This document shows positions 36,129 through 47,500 of a DNA stretch of 58,583 nt, piece after piece (the stretch's first letter is position 1; each line of letters opens with the position of its first letter). A program made the translations under genes and the position numbers. Under the pieces are notes generated by a model. That model was not told the DNA's origin. It did not search any database and saw only the letters and a list, made by a program, of their open reading frames with translations. The DNA comes from Akkermansia muciniphila (GTDB lineage: Bacteria > Pseudomonadota > Gammaproteobacteria > Burkholderiales > Burkholderiaceae_C). The stretch covers positions 1 to 58,583 of the forward strand of contig CALQKH020000018.1 in the NCBI GenBank assembly GCA_943331105.2. Reading direction: 5' to 3'.

Positions 36129-37702
36129 GTGTAACTTTTCGCTGGCAATTCCAGAACGAACCGAGCACCACCAGTTAAGTTGTTGTGCCACATCACAGTG
36201 CCGCCTTGTCGCTCAGCGATGGATAAACACAGATTCAAACCAATGCCAAGACCATCTTTTTTGGTGGTAAAAAATGGTTTGAAAAGCGATTTTTTAACCT
36301 CCTCAGAAATCCCATGTCCAGAATCAATCACCTCAAACATGACCCTGTGGGTGGTTTCATTCAAACCCGCTTTGATTTGTAAAAACCGAGAAGTTTTTGG
36401 CAAATCCCTCATGGCATCCAGCCCATTTTTGGTCAAATTCAAGATGACTTGTTGCAACAGAGCTTTGGAGCAATTGACGACTAAACGGTCTTTGACTTCA
36501 ATGGTCAGGTTGCTGCCTTGACTTTGCGCTTGGAGTTCCAGAATGGGCCTGAGGTCATTCAGCAGCGCCGCTACATCGATCTGTTCGGACGCAAGTTCTT
36601 CTCGGCGAATGAAGTTGCGAATGCTTTTGATGACCTCGGCACCCCGCTCGGCCTCCCGGCGAATCTGAGTCAATCCTTCGAGCAATGCCGGTTCAGGATT
36701 GGGCTGTTGTTTGGCAATCTTTTCGGCAGCATAGGCGTAGTTGGATATCGCCCCCAAGGGCTGATTCAATTCGTGCGCGATGGCGGTTGACATTTCGCCG
36801 AGTGTCGCAATTCGGGCATCGGACTGCATCTTTTTTTCGATCTCTTCCAGTCGCGATTTGGTCAACTTCCTGTAGCGTAAACCTCGAATCCATAACGAGG
36901 CCGAAAGTGCCGCCAAGCCGCCAAGACAAGCGAGCAACCACTGCAAAGCCAATGTTGTGTTGGCCAACGGCGCAGACGCCTTTCCGGACAATGTCAATCG
37001 CAAGCCATGGCGCTCGAAAAGCCATTGTTCCGCTGGCCAGAGTGGTTTGGAGGCATCCTGAGGGGTCAAAAGCATGGCCTCTTGGATCACAAGGTCCAGC
37101 CCAGACATCACCTCCCTGTCCAAGCTCTCGAGGCTGATCCTGAGCAAATCTGTGGCGGATAATTTGGCAATCAAACCTTGTTTTTGCCCCCAACGCGACA
37201 CAATGAACAGATCAAAAAAGTGGCCCTCTTGACCGCGCATCGGCTCTGCGTAAATGCTGGAGTAACCGGGACGCCCGGATTTGACAGCCGACTCAAACAA
37301 TGCCGCGTAACCTGGCGACAACAAGCGGTTTTCAGTGCGAGTGGGTGCTGCGCTCGTCATCAACAAAGCACCCTCGGCATCTCGAATCTCCAAAGCAGAG
37401 ACAAAGGGGACATCCTCGCGCAGCACTTGAAAGACCGTTGAAAGCTGGCTGTGGGTGTTCACTTCAAGGTAATTGTCTGTGTTGAGTCGCGACTCCAACT
37501 CCCCCAGAGTCTGGTCCAAAGCGCGCGAGAGGGCAGGCAAAGCACTCTGGAGAGCCCTTTGCTCCACCAAATGAAGGTACCAACCGCCTGACCAAAAAGC
37601 GATCAGCGCGCCAAAGATGCTCAGGCCCAACAACAAAAGGCCCCACAGCGCCTTGGCCGGGTTGAAGGGAGGCCGCGCTAAAGTGGTTTTTTGACTGCTC
37701 AT
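36125..37702 (-). CDS. DctB-like sensor histidine kinase
   Basis: This 525-residue kinase has TM1 (about 18-42), a periplasmic sensor region of about 205 residues (likely Cache/PAS-like), TM2 (about 252-272), the H-box with His310 (EMSTAIAHELNQPLGAISNYA), N-box NLTKNGLDAM, and ATP-lid motifs DSGHGIS and KKDGLGIGLNLC. ATG 37702 overlaps the previous stop (ATGA), better than the upstream start at 37729. The ligand is unknown. With the FixJ-type regulator it forms a complete two-component system next to, and divergent from, the giant adhesin gene. Confidence 0.9.
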   Translation of the reverse strand: MSSQKTTLARPPFNPAKALWGLLLLGLSIFGALIAFWSGGWYLHLVEQRALQSALPALSRALDQTLGELESRLNTDNYLEVNTHSQLSTVFQVLREDVPFVSALEIRDAEGALLMTSAAPTRTENRLLSPGYAALFESAVKSGRPGYSSIYAEPMRGQEGHFFDLFIVSRWGQKQGLIAKLSATDLLRISLESLDREVMSGLDLVIQEAMLLTPQDASKPLWPAEQWLFERHGLRLTLSGKASAPLANTTLALQWLLACLGGLAALSASLWIRGLRYRKLTKSRLEEIEKKMQSDARIATLGEMSTAIAHELNQPLGAISNYAYAAEKIAKQQPNPEPALLEGLTQIRREAERGAEVIKSIRNFIRREELASEQIDVAALLNDLRPILELQAQSQGSNLTIEVKDRLVVNCSKALLQQVILNLTKNGLDAMRDLPKTSRFLQIKAGLNETTHRVMFEVIDSGHGISEEVKKSLFKPFFTTKKDGLGIGLNLCLSIAERQGGTVMWHNNLTGGARFVLELPAKSYT

Positions 37703-38439
37703 GGGGGCACACCTGCAGACCGCAGCCATCGGTTCAGTTCACTGTCCCAACGGTTGACCATTCTTTGACTTTGCTCTTCAGACTCCTTCATGTAGCCGTC
37801 GTTGGTCAACAGCAAACGGCTGGTAAAGCCGCTGCGCACACAACCTTGTTGTTCAATGGTCGCCAAATCCAAATAGGTTCGATAGCGGTCCGATTGCAAT
37901 TGGTAATACTGACTCAGCCCAGTTCGGTAGATTTTGACAATACTCTGTAAATTTTGAGCTTGTTTGCAATTAGGTGACTTCAAAGCATCAAAAAGCAGAT
38001 TCGATGGCAAGCCCAAACAATATTGAGCTTCTAAGCGGTTGGCTGCAAGTTCATAGGCTGAACCAGAACGAACAAGAGCATCTTGACGGGCCGAGATAAC
38101 GGCTCTGGCTTGCTCAAAAGCCAGAATGTTGCGAGACAAAGCGGCGTCTTCAATTGGGGGCTTTGAAGGTGTTGCGCGTGAGCAACTTTTACTGAGACGT
38201 TCGTAACCCTTCCGCAGTTCCAATAAAACGGCGGACTCGTTGCGTGTCAATTCACCCAGAGATTGGGAGAGCATGTCCCGAAAAAAAACAGGATCTGACA
38301 GCTCATTGCCAGTAATCGAAAGTGGCTCTTTTGTTGTTTTTTTAGAGTTTTCGGTAACGTTTATTTGGCTTTGAGCTGCCCATGCAAAACCCACTAAAGC
38401 AATTGCGGTGATCAGGTTTCGAACGGTTGTGAAAATCAT
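37699..38439 (-). CDS. Secreted protein of unknown function, first gene of the two-component operon
   Basis: This roughly 246-residue protein has a signal peptide (ITAIALVGFAWAAQSQ) and a mostly helical mature part with several cysteines (SCSRA, YCLGL, NCKQA, GCVRSG). No family is recognised. It overlaps the sensor kinase start by four bases, so it is co-translated with it and may be a periplasmic partner or ligand-binding accessory of the sensor. Start: ATG 38439, or TTG 38445 two codons earlier; the GGAG lies too close to decide. It is divergent from the giant adhesin gene. Confidence 0.75.
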   Translation of the reverse strand: MIFTTVRNLITAIALVGFAWAAQSQINVTENSKKTTKEPLSITGNELSDPVFFRDMLSQSLGELTRNESAVLLELRKGYERLSKSCSRATPSKPPIEDAALSRNILAFEQARAVISARQDALVRSGSAYELAANRLEAQYCLGLPSNLLFDALKSPNCKQAQNLQSIVKIYRTGLSQYYQLQSDRYRTYLDLATIEQQGCVRSGFTSRLLLTNDGYMKESEEQSQRMVNRWDSELNRWLRSAGVPP

Positions 38440-38507
38440 CTCCAATCAATTCTAGGGCAATCGATTAACTTACCAACTGACAAAAACATATAAATTGACA
38501 ATCTAAC

Positions 38508-38536
38508 TTGCTCAGTCGTGGGAAAAATGATAAATT
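38508..38536 (+). promoter_or_regulatory. Candidate sigma70 promoter of the giant adhesin gene
   Basis: TTGCTC (38508-38513) and TAAATT (38531-38536) are 17 bases apart. The predicted start is near 38543, inside the symmetric operator. The second giant gene has the same arrangement. Confidence 0.5.
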
Positions 38537-38538
38537 TG

Positions 38539-38562
38539 CGGTAACTACCTAAGTAAAGACCG
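38539..38562. promoter_or_regulatory. 24-bp symmetric operator, copy 1: CGG-N4-TACCTAAGTA-N4-CCG
   Basis: A central TACCTAAGTA (one mismatch from a perfect palindrome) is flanked at equal 4-base spacing by inverted CGG and CCG. It begins 2 bp after the -10 hexamer and ends 8 bp before the adhesin ATG. It contains TAAGTA, matching the FixJ half-site TAMGTA. A second copy lies at 55755-55778. Confidence 0.65.
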
Positions 38563-38570
38563 GATACCGT

Positions 38571-41500
38571 ATGCGTTCAGACCCTAGCCGTGATACACGA
38601 CAGCTGAGAAAGCCCCAAGAGGTGCTTTCGAATTTGCTGCAAAAAGTCACGCTTGTTCCCGCCCGTTCTTTTTGGGGCATTGTTCTGGCAAGCCTGTTGT
38701 TGGCCGACAAGACCTTGGCTGCGCAGAGCACCAATGCACAGAGCAATGAGGACAAGCGTCAAGAGCAGGACACAAGCAAGCTCGACATCCATGATCCAGA
38801 CGTTGCCCATGGTGGCGCCGAAGAAACCGTTTCACCCGAGCCATTGAATTCTTGGGCCCCTTCTGACCAGTTGGCCGACAAGGGCCAAGCCCTTGCTGTT
38901 CATGCAGAGCCTGTGCCACCACTGGCAGACGCCGCGCTGGCCATGTTGGTCGAAAAATGGTTGCGATTGGGTGGAGCACACGCCCAATTCAGCGATGAGG
39001 TTGCAACAGGTTCACCCAATAGATCCTCTGCAAATTCCAACCCATCGTCCAACTCGCCCGCTGACGCCCGCCAATCTTTCAGGGACCTTTTCAACGACGA
39101 ACTTCAGCAGGCTGGCCTTCCAAGTCTTGATGACGCATCAGATGCAGACGTCAAAACGGCCAAAGGCACATTCACCGATGGATTCAACCCCGCCTATTTG
39201 TTGGGCCTATTGGGGCTTGGTGGTGGAGGTGGCGGAGCCGCTGCAGCTGTTGCTGGGCCTATGCTGGTCTCGGGTGTCGTGGTCAAGGGCTATTTGCAAG
39301 GCTCGCTGGTTTGGCGGGATGGTGATGGGAACGGCAAATTCAACGGCACCTGGGCCGACGATGGCGATGGCATTGTCGAAGAGGGCGAAATCAGTGGCGC
39401 AGGGCCGGATAAATACAAAATTACCGATGCGCAAGGCAAATTTTCGGGCCTTGAAGGCTCAGGAGCCATCCACGTTTTGGGGGGTAAAGACATTTACGGT
39501 ACGGGGCTGGCCTTCACTGGCGTGCTCAGTGCCCCTGACTCCGCCACCGCCATCACGCCGCTCACCACGTTGATCCAAGGCATACGTCAAAGCGGCGAGT
39601 CCGCCGACGCTGCGGCGCTTCGACTGGCGAGCCTGCTCAATTTGGGGGGTGATGTTTCTGCTGACGACCTCTTGCGTCTCGACCCGATTTCTGCGGCACT
39701 GAGCAGCAACACAAACGCAGCGGCTGCAGAGGCGCTGACCATCTACGGCAAGGCGGCCCAAGTGGCCAACCTCATCGTCGCGGCCACAGCGGCCGTGCAA
39801 AAGGCCGCACCTGGCATGAGCCAAATCGAGGCGGCAAGCCAAGTTGTTCAATCCATAGCACTGACACTGGGTGCCCAGACCGGTCCTGTGGCGTTGGCAG
39901 GCACGGCCGGTCAGACCTTCATTGCCAATGTGTTCACGCAACTCGACAGCCAGATCAACCTGGACGCCTCGGTTACTGCAGGCGTTGCGACATTGGCTGA
40001 ACTGTCCCAAGCCATCGCCAGGGTCAACGACAACTTTTCCGACCTCGCGCTCACCGCCAGTGCAGCCAAGGAGGCCTTGACGGCTTTGGTGCAGACCGAA
40101 TACGTCATACAAAACGATTTGCAGTCGGCCATCTCCGGCAGCACCTTCAGTGCAGCCAATTACACCGAATCTGCCATCGATGCACGGCTGGCACAGGTGG
40201 CTTCGGTCGTCGGGCCCATTGCCGCACCAGCTGCCGGACAAAGATCTGCGCCAGGGCGCCCCTACATTGGTCAAGATGTCAGCGACCAGACCAGCGTCGA
40301 TCCCTACTACCTCGACCCGACAAACACCCTCAGTGGCCTCACTGTGCCGGTCATTGTCGAGTTGTCAACCTCAGGCGCCATAGCGGGCGACACCGTCAAG
40401 CTCTACCTCAGCGGTGTCTTGTTGGGACAAAAGGTTTTGACCGGTTCTGACCTGTCTGCTGGGCAGATCTCAGTCATGGTGGACAAAAGCACTTTGGCTG
40501 CCAGCCCCCAAGAAACCCTGCTGCGAATCACTGCGCAGGTTGAAACAGCCGCAGGCGTCAAAGGGGTTGATTCCAAAGCCTTTCCCTTAATTTTGGACCG
40601 TGGCGTTGTGTCGCCAAGCTTGGCTTTGGACAGCCAAGACACTGGCCTTGCGGGTGACGGCATCACTTCGGTATTGCCCACCATTCAGGTCTCGGGTTTG
40701 GAGATCGGTGCGAGCTTGGCGATACGGGTCGTCCGAGTGAACGGGTCGGTCGAGCAACAGCTTGCTCTCATCAACACCACGGCCCCAGCCAGTGACTACA
40801 AAGTTTCGCTCAACACCTTGCTTGGACAAACAGCGACGGATGGGACTTACCGGTTGTATGCCTCGCAGACCGACCGTGCTGGCCATGTGTCTTCTGAGCG
40901 CAGGCTCGAGGTGCAATACGACGCCACGCCACCCACCATCACCATCAGTGCCAACGCCCAAGTACTGTTAGCGGGCCAGACAGCATTGGTCACCTTCACC
41001 CTGAGCGAAGCGTCCAGCGACTTCTCATGGAACGGCTCCAGCGGTGACATCACCTTGACCGGCGGCACCTTGAGTGCTTTGGTGCAAAGCGGCTCCAACC
41101 CGTTGGTCTATACCGCCACATTCACGCCTTCGGTCACCGGCAGCAGTGCCAGCATTCGTGTTGACTCTGGCAAATTCAAAGACGCCGCAGGCAACTTCAA
41201 TCAAGACGGTGCCGACACCAATAATTTGGTGACCTTGGCCATCAACGCCACCACCACGGGAGGGCTCGCGCCGGCCAGCGACAACGCGACAGGCGTAGCC
41301 GATGACAACAAAACCAACGACCCCACGCCCGAACTCAGCGGCACAGTGCCAGCGAGCTCAACGGCCACGGTCACGCTGAACGGACAGACTTATCCCGTTA
41401 CCGTTCAGCCCAACGGCGCTTGGTCGTTCAGCCAGCCTAGCAACCTGCCTGAAGGCACCTACACGCCGGTGCTCAACGTCACCACCAACGGACAAACCGC

Positions 41501-44500
41501 TTCCACCAACCTGAAACCCTTCACCATCGACACGGCAGCGCCCATAGCGCCGACCATCAACGCGGTGGCGACGGACGACATCATCAACGCCAGCGAGCAA
41601 AGCACCACCATCACGGGCACGAACGAGGCAGGCGCCTCGGTGGCCTTGACGATTGGGGGCAACACCCGCGCAGCGACGGTCACGGGCACGAGCTGGAGCT
41701 ACACCTTGGTGGCCGCCGACATCACGGCCATGGGCCAAGGGGCCAAGACCCTGTCTGTCACGCAAACCGATGCAGCGGGCAACACCAGCGCAGCTGGGAC
41801 GCGCGCCATCACGGTGGACACGGCAGCGCCTACAGCACCCATCATCAACGCGGTGGCGACGGACGACATCATCAACGCCAGCGAGCAAACCACCACCATC
41901 ACGGGCACGAACGAGGCGGGCGCCTCGGTGGCCTTGACGATTGGGGGCAACACCCGCGCAGCGACGGTGACGGGCACGAGCTGGAGCTACACCTTGGTGG
42001 CCGCCGACATCACGGCCATGGGCCAAGGGGCCGAGACCCTGTCTGTGAGGCAAACCGATGCAGCAGGCAACACCAGTCCGGCTGCAAGCCGCGCCATCGC
42101 GGTGAACACCTTGGTGGCAGGAGCGCCAACCATCAACGTGGTGGCGACGGATGACATCATCAACGCCAGCGAGCAAAGCACCACCATCACGGGCACGAAC
42201 GAGGCAGGCGCCTCAGTGGCCTTGACGATTGGGGGCAACACCCGCGCAGCGACGGTCACGGGCACGAGCTGGAGCTACACCTTGGTGGCCGCCGACATCA
42301 CGGCCATGGGCCAGGGGGCCGAGACCCTGTCTGCCACGCAAACCGATGCAGCAGGCAATACCAGCGCAGCTGGGACGCGCGCCATCACGGTGAACACGGT
42401 AGCGCCCACAGCACCCATCATCAATGCGGTGGCGACGGATGACATCATCAACGCCAGCGAGCAAAGCACCACGATCACCGGCACGAACGAGGCGGGCGCC
42501 TCGGTGGCCTTGACGATTGGGGGCAACACCCGCGCAGCGACGGTGACGGGCACAAGCTGGAGCTACACCTTGGTCGCCGCCGACATCGCGGCCATGGGCC
42601 AAGGGGCCGAGACCCTGTCTGCCACGCAGACCCTGACCAGCAATGTGAGCGAGGCTGCAACGCGCCCCATCACGGTAGACACAACAGCACCCACCATCAA
42701 CCTGGCCTCAAGCGCCGATGTGGTGGTGCCCAATGCACAGGTCAGTTCATTTTCCAAAGCGGTGAGCATCGACGGTGCCACATCCACCACGGTACAAGTC
42801 TTCGCCAACAACGACCCCACACTGAGCACGCCTTTGCAGCAGCTCACCTATGCCGGTGGACAAATCAGCGGCGACCTGAGTGCCCTGGTCAGCGATGGGC
42901 AGGTTCGCGATGTGATGATCCGCATACAGGCACAAGATAGTGCTGGCAACATCACCTCCAAGTTGCTCAGCGTCAACATCGACCGATCCATTCCGACGTT
43001 GAGCCTTTCCGCTGTGGCCAGCGACAACACCATCAATTTACAAGAGGCCTTGGCTGGCATCTCCATCAGTGGCAATGCTTCCGGGGTAGAGGACGGCCAA
43101 GAAGTCACTCTGCGCTTTTACAGCGACAGCGCGCCGACCACCTTGCTGGAAACGGTCAAGGGCGCAGTCAGCGCAGGCCAGTTTGCGGTCACCGTGCCCA
43201 GCACATTGCTCAGCGGCGGTAGCCGCTTGGCCGATGGCAACTACACCCTCAAAGCCGATGTGGCCGATCGGGCCGGTAACCCTGCAACGCAGCAAACGCA
43301 GTCGCTGGGCATTGACCTGACACCCCCTGCAGCTGCTACCGTTTTGCTGGCCAGCGACACGGGCACCAACGCTGGCGATGGCATCACCAATTCTGGTGTG
43401 GTCAATGTCACGGGTGCACTTGCAGGTTGGTCATTTACCACCAACGGCGGCTCCACTTGGACCACCGCCAGCGATGGCGCTACCAGTTTCACGTTGAGCG
43501 CAGGCAACTACGCCAGTCAACGCGTGGGCGTGCGCAATGTGGACGCAGCTGGTAACCAGAGTGATGCTTTTTTGCCTGCGGCCCTCCAGGTCGACAACAC
43601 GGCTCCGCTGATCAGTTCGGTCTTGGCGCCCGCCAACGCCACCTACACCCTGGGTCAAGTGTTGAGCATCGTGGTGCAGGGCAACGAGCCCATGTTTGTG
43701 ACCGGAACACCCCGCATTCGTTTGGGCCTGGAGAGTGCCACGTTGCGCTTTGCCACTTACGATGCCGGTTCGGGCACCTCTGCCCTGACTTTCAAATACA
43801 CCGTGCAAAAGGGCGACCTCGACACCAATGGCATCTCGCTCGTGTCCCTGCAGCTGCCGACTGTTCCTGTTGTGTCCAGTATCACCGATTCTGCCGGCAA
43901 CAACTTGAACCTCACGTTCAACAACGTGGCCAACCTGAGTGGCGTCACGGTCAACGGCGCGGTGGCGGGTTCTGCGGTAGACGGTTACTTGGTCGATGTA
44001 CTGGTGTTCGTGGACACCAACAACGACAACACGGTCAACTTGGGCGAAGCCGTGGGCGGCTCGGTGGGTGCGGGTGTGTTCTCGATCCCAGGGGGCAGCG
44101 GCCACCTGATCATGCGCGGTGGTGTGGACATTTCAACCGGCCAGCCCTTTTTGGTGCAGTACGAAGCACCCGAGGGCTACACCGTCATCAACCCCGTCAG
44201 CACCTTGATATCGCGCTACCAAAGCCGTGGTGGTGCGCAGTACTATTACTTCACCGAAGCAGCGCTGGACGATCCAAACTTTGACCCTTCGGTGACCAGC
44301 TTTCGAACCCCCGCCAACCAAACTCAGGCGGGCGTCATCACCCAATTCAACACCAGCACAGCGGCATCAGAAGCGGCCATCGCCAAAGCCCTGGGACTTG
44401 TGACGAGCGTTAACCTCAGCAGTTACGACGCGTTTCGCGAAGCCTCGATCAGCGTGGCCAGCTACAGCAGTGCCAGCACAGCCCAAGCCGCCAAGCTCGA

Positions 44501-47500
44501 TGCGGTGACCTACCAAAAGAGCGCGGCCATGCTGGCGGCGCTGTCCGACGTGGGCGGCAGCGTCCTGAACGTCATTGCGGCCAACAAGCCGATCACGCAG
44601 ACCAGCGTGGCCATGATGAGTGCCATTGCCGAAGTCCTCGCCGTCAACCCAAGCTACAGCATCGCGCAAGTGGTCACGAAAGCGACCGGTTCGGACAGCG
44701 TGTCCTCCATCTTGCAAAGTGCGGCCAACGCGCTGGGCATCACGACCCTGACCCTTGCCCAAGCCGACCAACTGGCGCAAGTGATCGCCAAAGCCAACGG
44801 CCTGATCTGGGGCCAGCCCACCACCACCATCGATGGCCAAGGCGATGACGCCAAAGACGCTGTGGCCGTGTTGCGCAAAATTGTGCAGGTTCAGCAGGTG
44901 GTCCAGGGAGACGCCATCTTGACCAAGTTGGGCGCCTACCTCAACACTGGCAACGCAAGCCCATTGCAAACCTTGTTGAGCGATACCGACAACCAAGGCC
45001 TCAAATACTTGGCTGACAACGCCATCGTTGGCCCCATCGTGCCCTCACGTTTTGTGGTCACGTCCAATGCCGCTCAAGATGTCTCTGGCCAGACCCCATA
45101 CCTGTACGAAGGCGCCAGCGATGGCGCTGACAACACCGTCAGTTTCACCATCAACCGTTCAGGCGGTCTTGATGGCACGGTGGTGCTGCGCTACGACATC
45201 AGAGGCTCTGGCACCCTGACAGCCGATCGTTTTGTGTTTTTAGATGCCGACGGCGTTCGCGCCTTGCCGTCTGGTCAAGTCACTTTTGGTCCTGACGAGA
45301 CCGTCAAGACCATCACAGTCCGACTGGCCAACAACGCGCTAGTCAACGCCAACGAACTGATCACCTTGGTCGTCTCGGACGTGTACGGCAATTCGCAGTT
45401 TTCTGACGCAGCTGGCAACATCCTGTCCAGCGGCACCGCCCGTTTGATGCTGTTGGACGACGACCCCAACACACCCCTGGTCAGTGCGCCCGAGTCTCTC
45501 GACGCTGCCGCAGGTGTTGCCACATCGGTGCCCGGCTTGGTGGTGGACTACTTCAACCCCAATGCGTTGCTCACCGTCACGGCCACAGCCACAGGTGGAC
45601 TCATCAGCCAAAACGGCTTGGACTTTGCAACTGTCCAAACCCTCACAGGCACGCTCGATGCCATCAACGCCAACTTGGCCTTGCTCGAAATGCGTGCCAC
45701 AGTGGGCCAGACATCGGCCAAGATCCATTTGGATGTCACGCCGCAAGGCCGCACCAACGTGGTGGGCTCCATCGACGTTCCTGTGACGGTGCACAACTCC
45801 GCCACCTTGGCCGTGACCGCCAGTCAAAACGTGGTGGCCGCAACGCGATCAGCCTTGGCCCCCATCACGGTGTCGGATCTGGACTCCGACGTGCTGCGAG
45901 TGACACTCGACAGCACCAATGGCAGCCTAGACTTGGCGCAGACCCAGGGACTTTTTGTCAACAAAAACGCCAACGGTACATCTTGGGTCGTTGAAGGTCT
46001 CAAGTCCGATTTGAACGCCGCTCTGTCGCAGGTCTTTTTCACGGCGCAAGCCGGTCGCAGTGCGGCCGGTGTCACGGTCACTGTCAGCGACAACGACGCT
46101 TTGACGCCAGAGACCCCCAGCACCATCAGCCTGCGGGTGGCATCTGCCCCCCCCACCGCAGCAGTGCCCAACCAATACATGGCCAAGGTGGGTGTGCCCA
46201 CCTTGCTGTCGGGCTTCACCGTGGCGGATGCCGACAGCAGCTCGGTCACCCTCACCCTGTCCGCGAGCACTGGATCTTTGGGCCTTCCCGTCACCTTGCA
46301 ATCGGGCGTGGTACTCAGAAGCCAAACGACCAACACCTTGGTGCTGTCGGGCAGTCCTGCCAACCTCCAGGCTGCGCTGCCCACGCTGATCTATACATCG
46401 CCCTTGACCAATGCGACACCACCAACGCTCACCATGACGGTCAGCGATGGTGTCAACGCAGCGGTGACCAGGTCCATCACGGTGAGCTTGGTGGACAACG
46501 CAGCCCCAGAGGCCGGGGGCGATCTTTCCCGCAGCGCCGTAGAAGACACCCCCATCAGCTTGCGGCTGGCGCCGACCACGCTGTCCAACGAAGACGGACC
46601 CACACCGCAGCAAATCCGAATCATGTCGGTCACGGGTGGCACGATCACGGCAGCCGACGGCAGCCCTATATCGATGGGCTCAGCGGGCCGATTGCTGAAT
46701 TTGGTTTCAGGCGGGGTTGATGTCAACTTCTCACCCGAGGCCAACCGCAACGCCAACGCGCAGATCACCTATGTTGTGGTGGACCCGGTGCTCAACACCC
46801 TCAACTCTGCTGCATCGACGGTGACCGTGTCCATCACGGCCGTCAACGACCGTCCTGTGCTTTTCTTGTCGCCTGCGGCAGTCACCTTTGTAGAAAACAC
46901 CGCAGCCGGCGCGGCCATTGCCCCTTCTTTGTCCATCACCGACATCGATTCCACTTCTCTGTCCTTGGCGAGAGTGAGCTTCAGTGCTGGCAAGGCAAGC
47001 GGCGACAGCCTTGATGTGGACCTGACCGGAACCACTGGGCTCACCAAATCGTTTGACAGCAGCGGGAACCTGACCATTTCGGGCGCCGCCTCACTCGATG
47101 TTTACCGCCAAGTGTTGCAAAAGGTCGTCTTCCTCAATGGCGATGACGACTTGGCCACCGGCCAGCGCAGCTTCCACATCACCGTCACCGACAACAGCGG
47201 CGCTGCCAGCACGGCTGCCAGCCTGGTGCAGACCCGCACCATCCAGGTGCAAGGCGTCAACGATGCGCCAGTGGTGTTGCCCACCACGGTGACCGCCAGC
47301 TTTGCAGAATCGGCCACCTTGACCAAGACGGCGGCCAGCACCACGCTGTCGCCCTCGCTCCAGCTGTCGGATCCCGACGGCAGCAGCAGCCTCATGGCCT
47401 CGGCCACGGTGCGCTTTAGCGTGGGTTACCGTGCCGGTGAAGACAGCTTGGGGGTCACCGCCACGCTGCCTTCTGGCATCACCAGCAGTTTTGATGTCAC

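Noticed and set aside
41358..42602. Several minus-strand frames of 92 codons, repeated every 288 bp
   Set aside because: They are shadows of the tandem repeats in the adhesin gene; the repetition comes from the coding strand, and no start signals or independent families are seen.
41538..42689. Tandem array considered as CRISPR or minisatellite
   Set aside because: Units are 288 bp, in frame and coding, without spacers of 30-40 bp.
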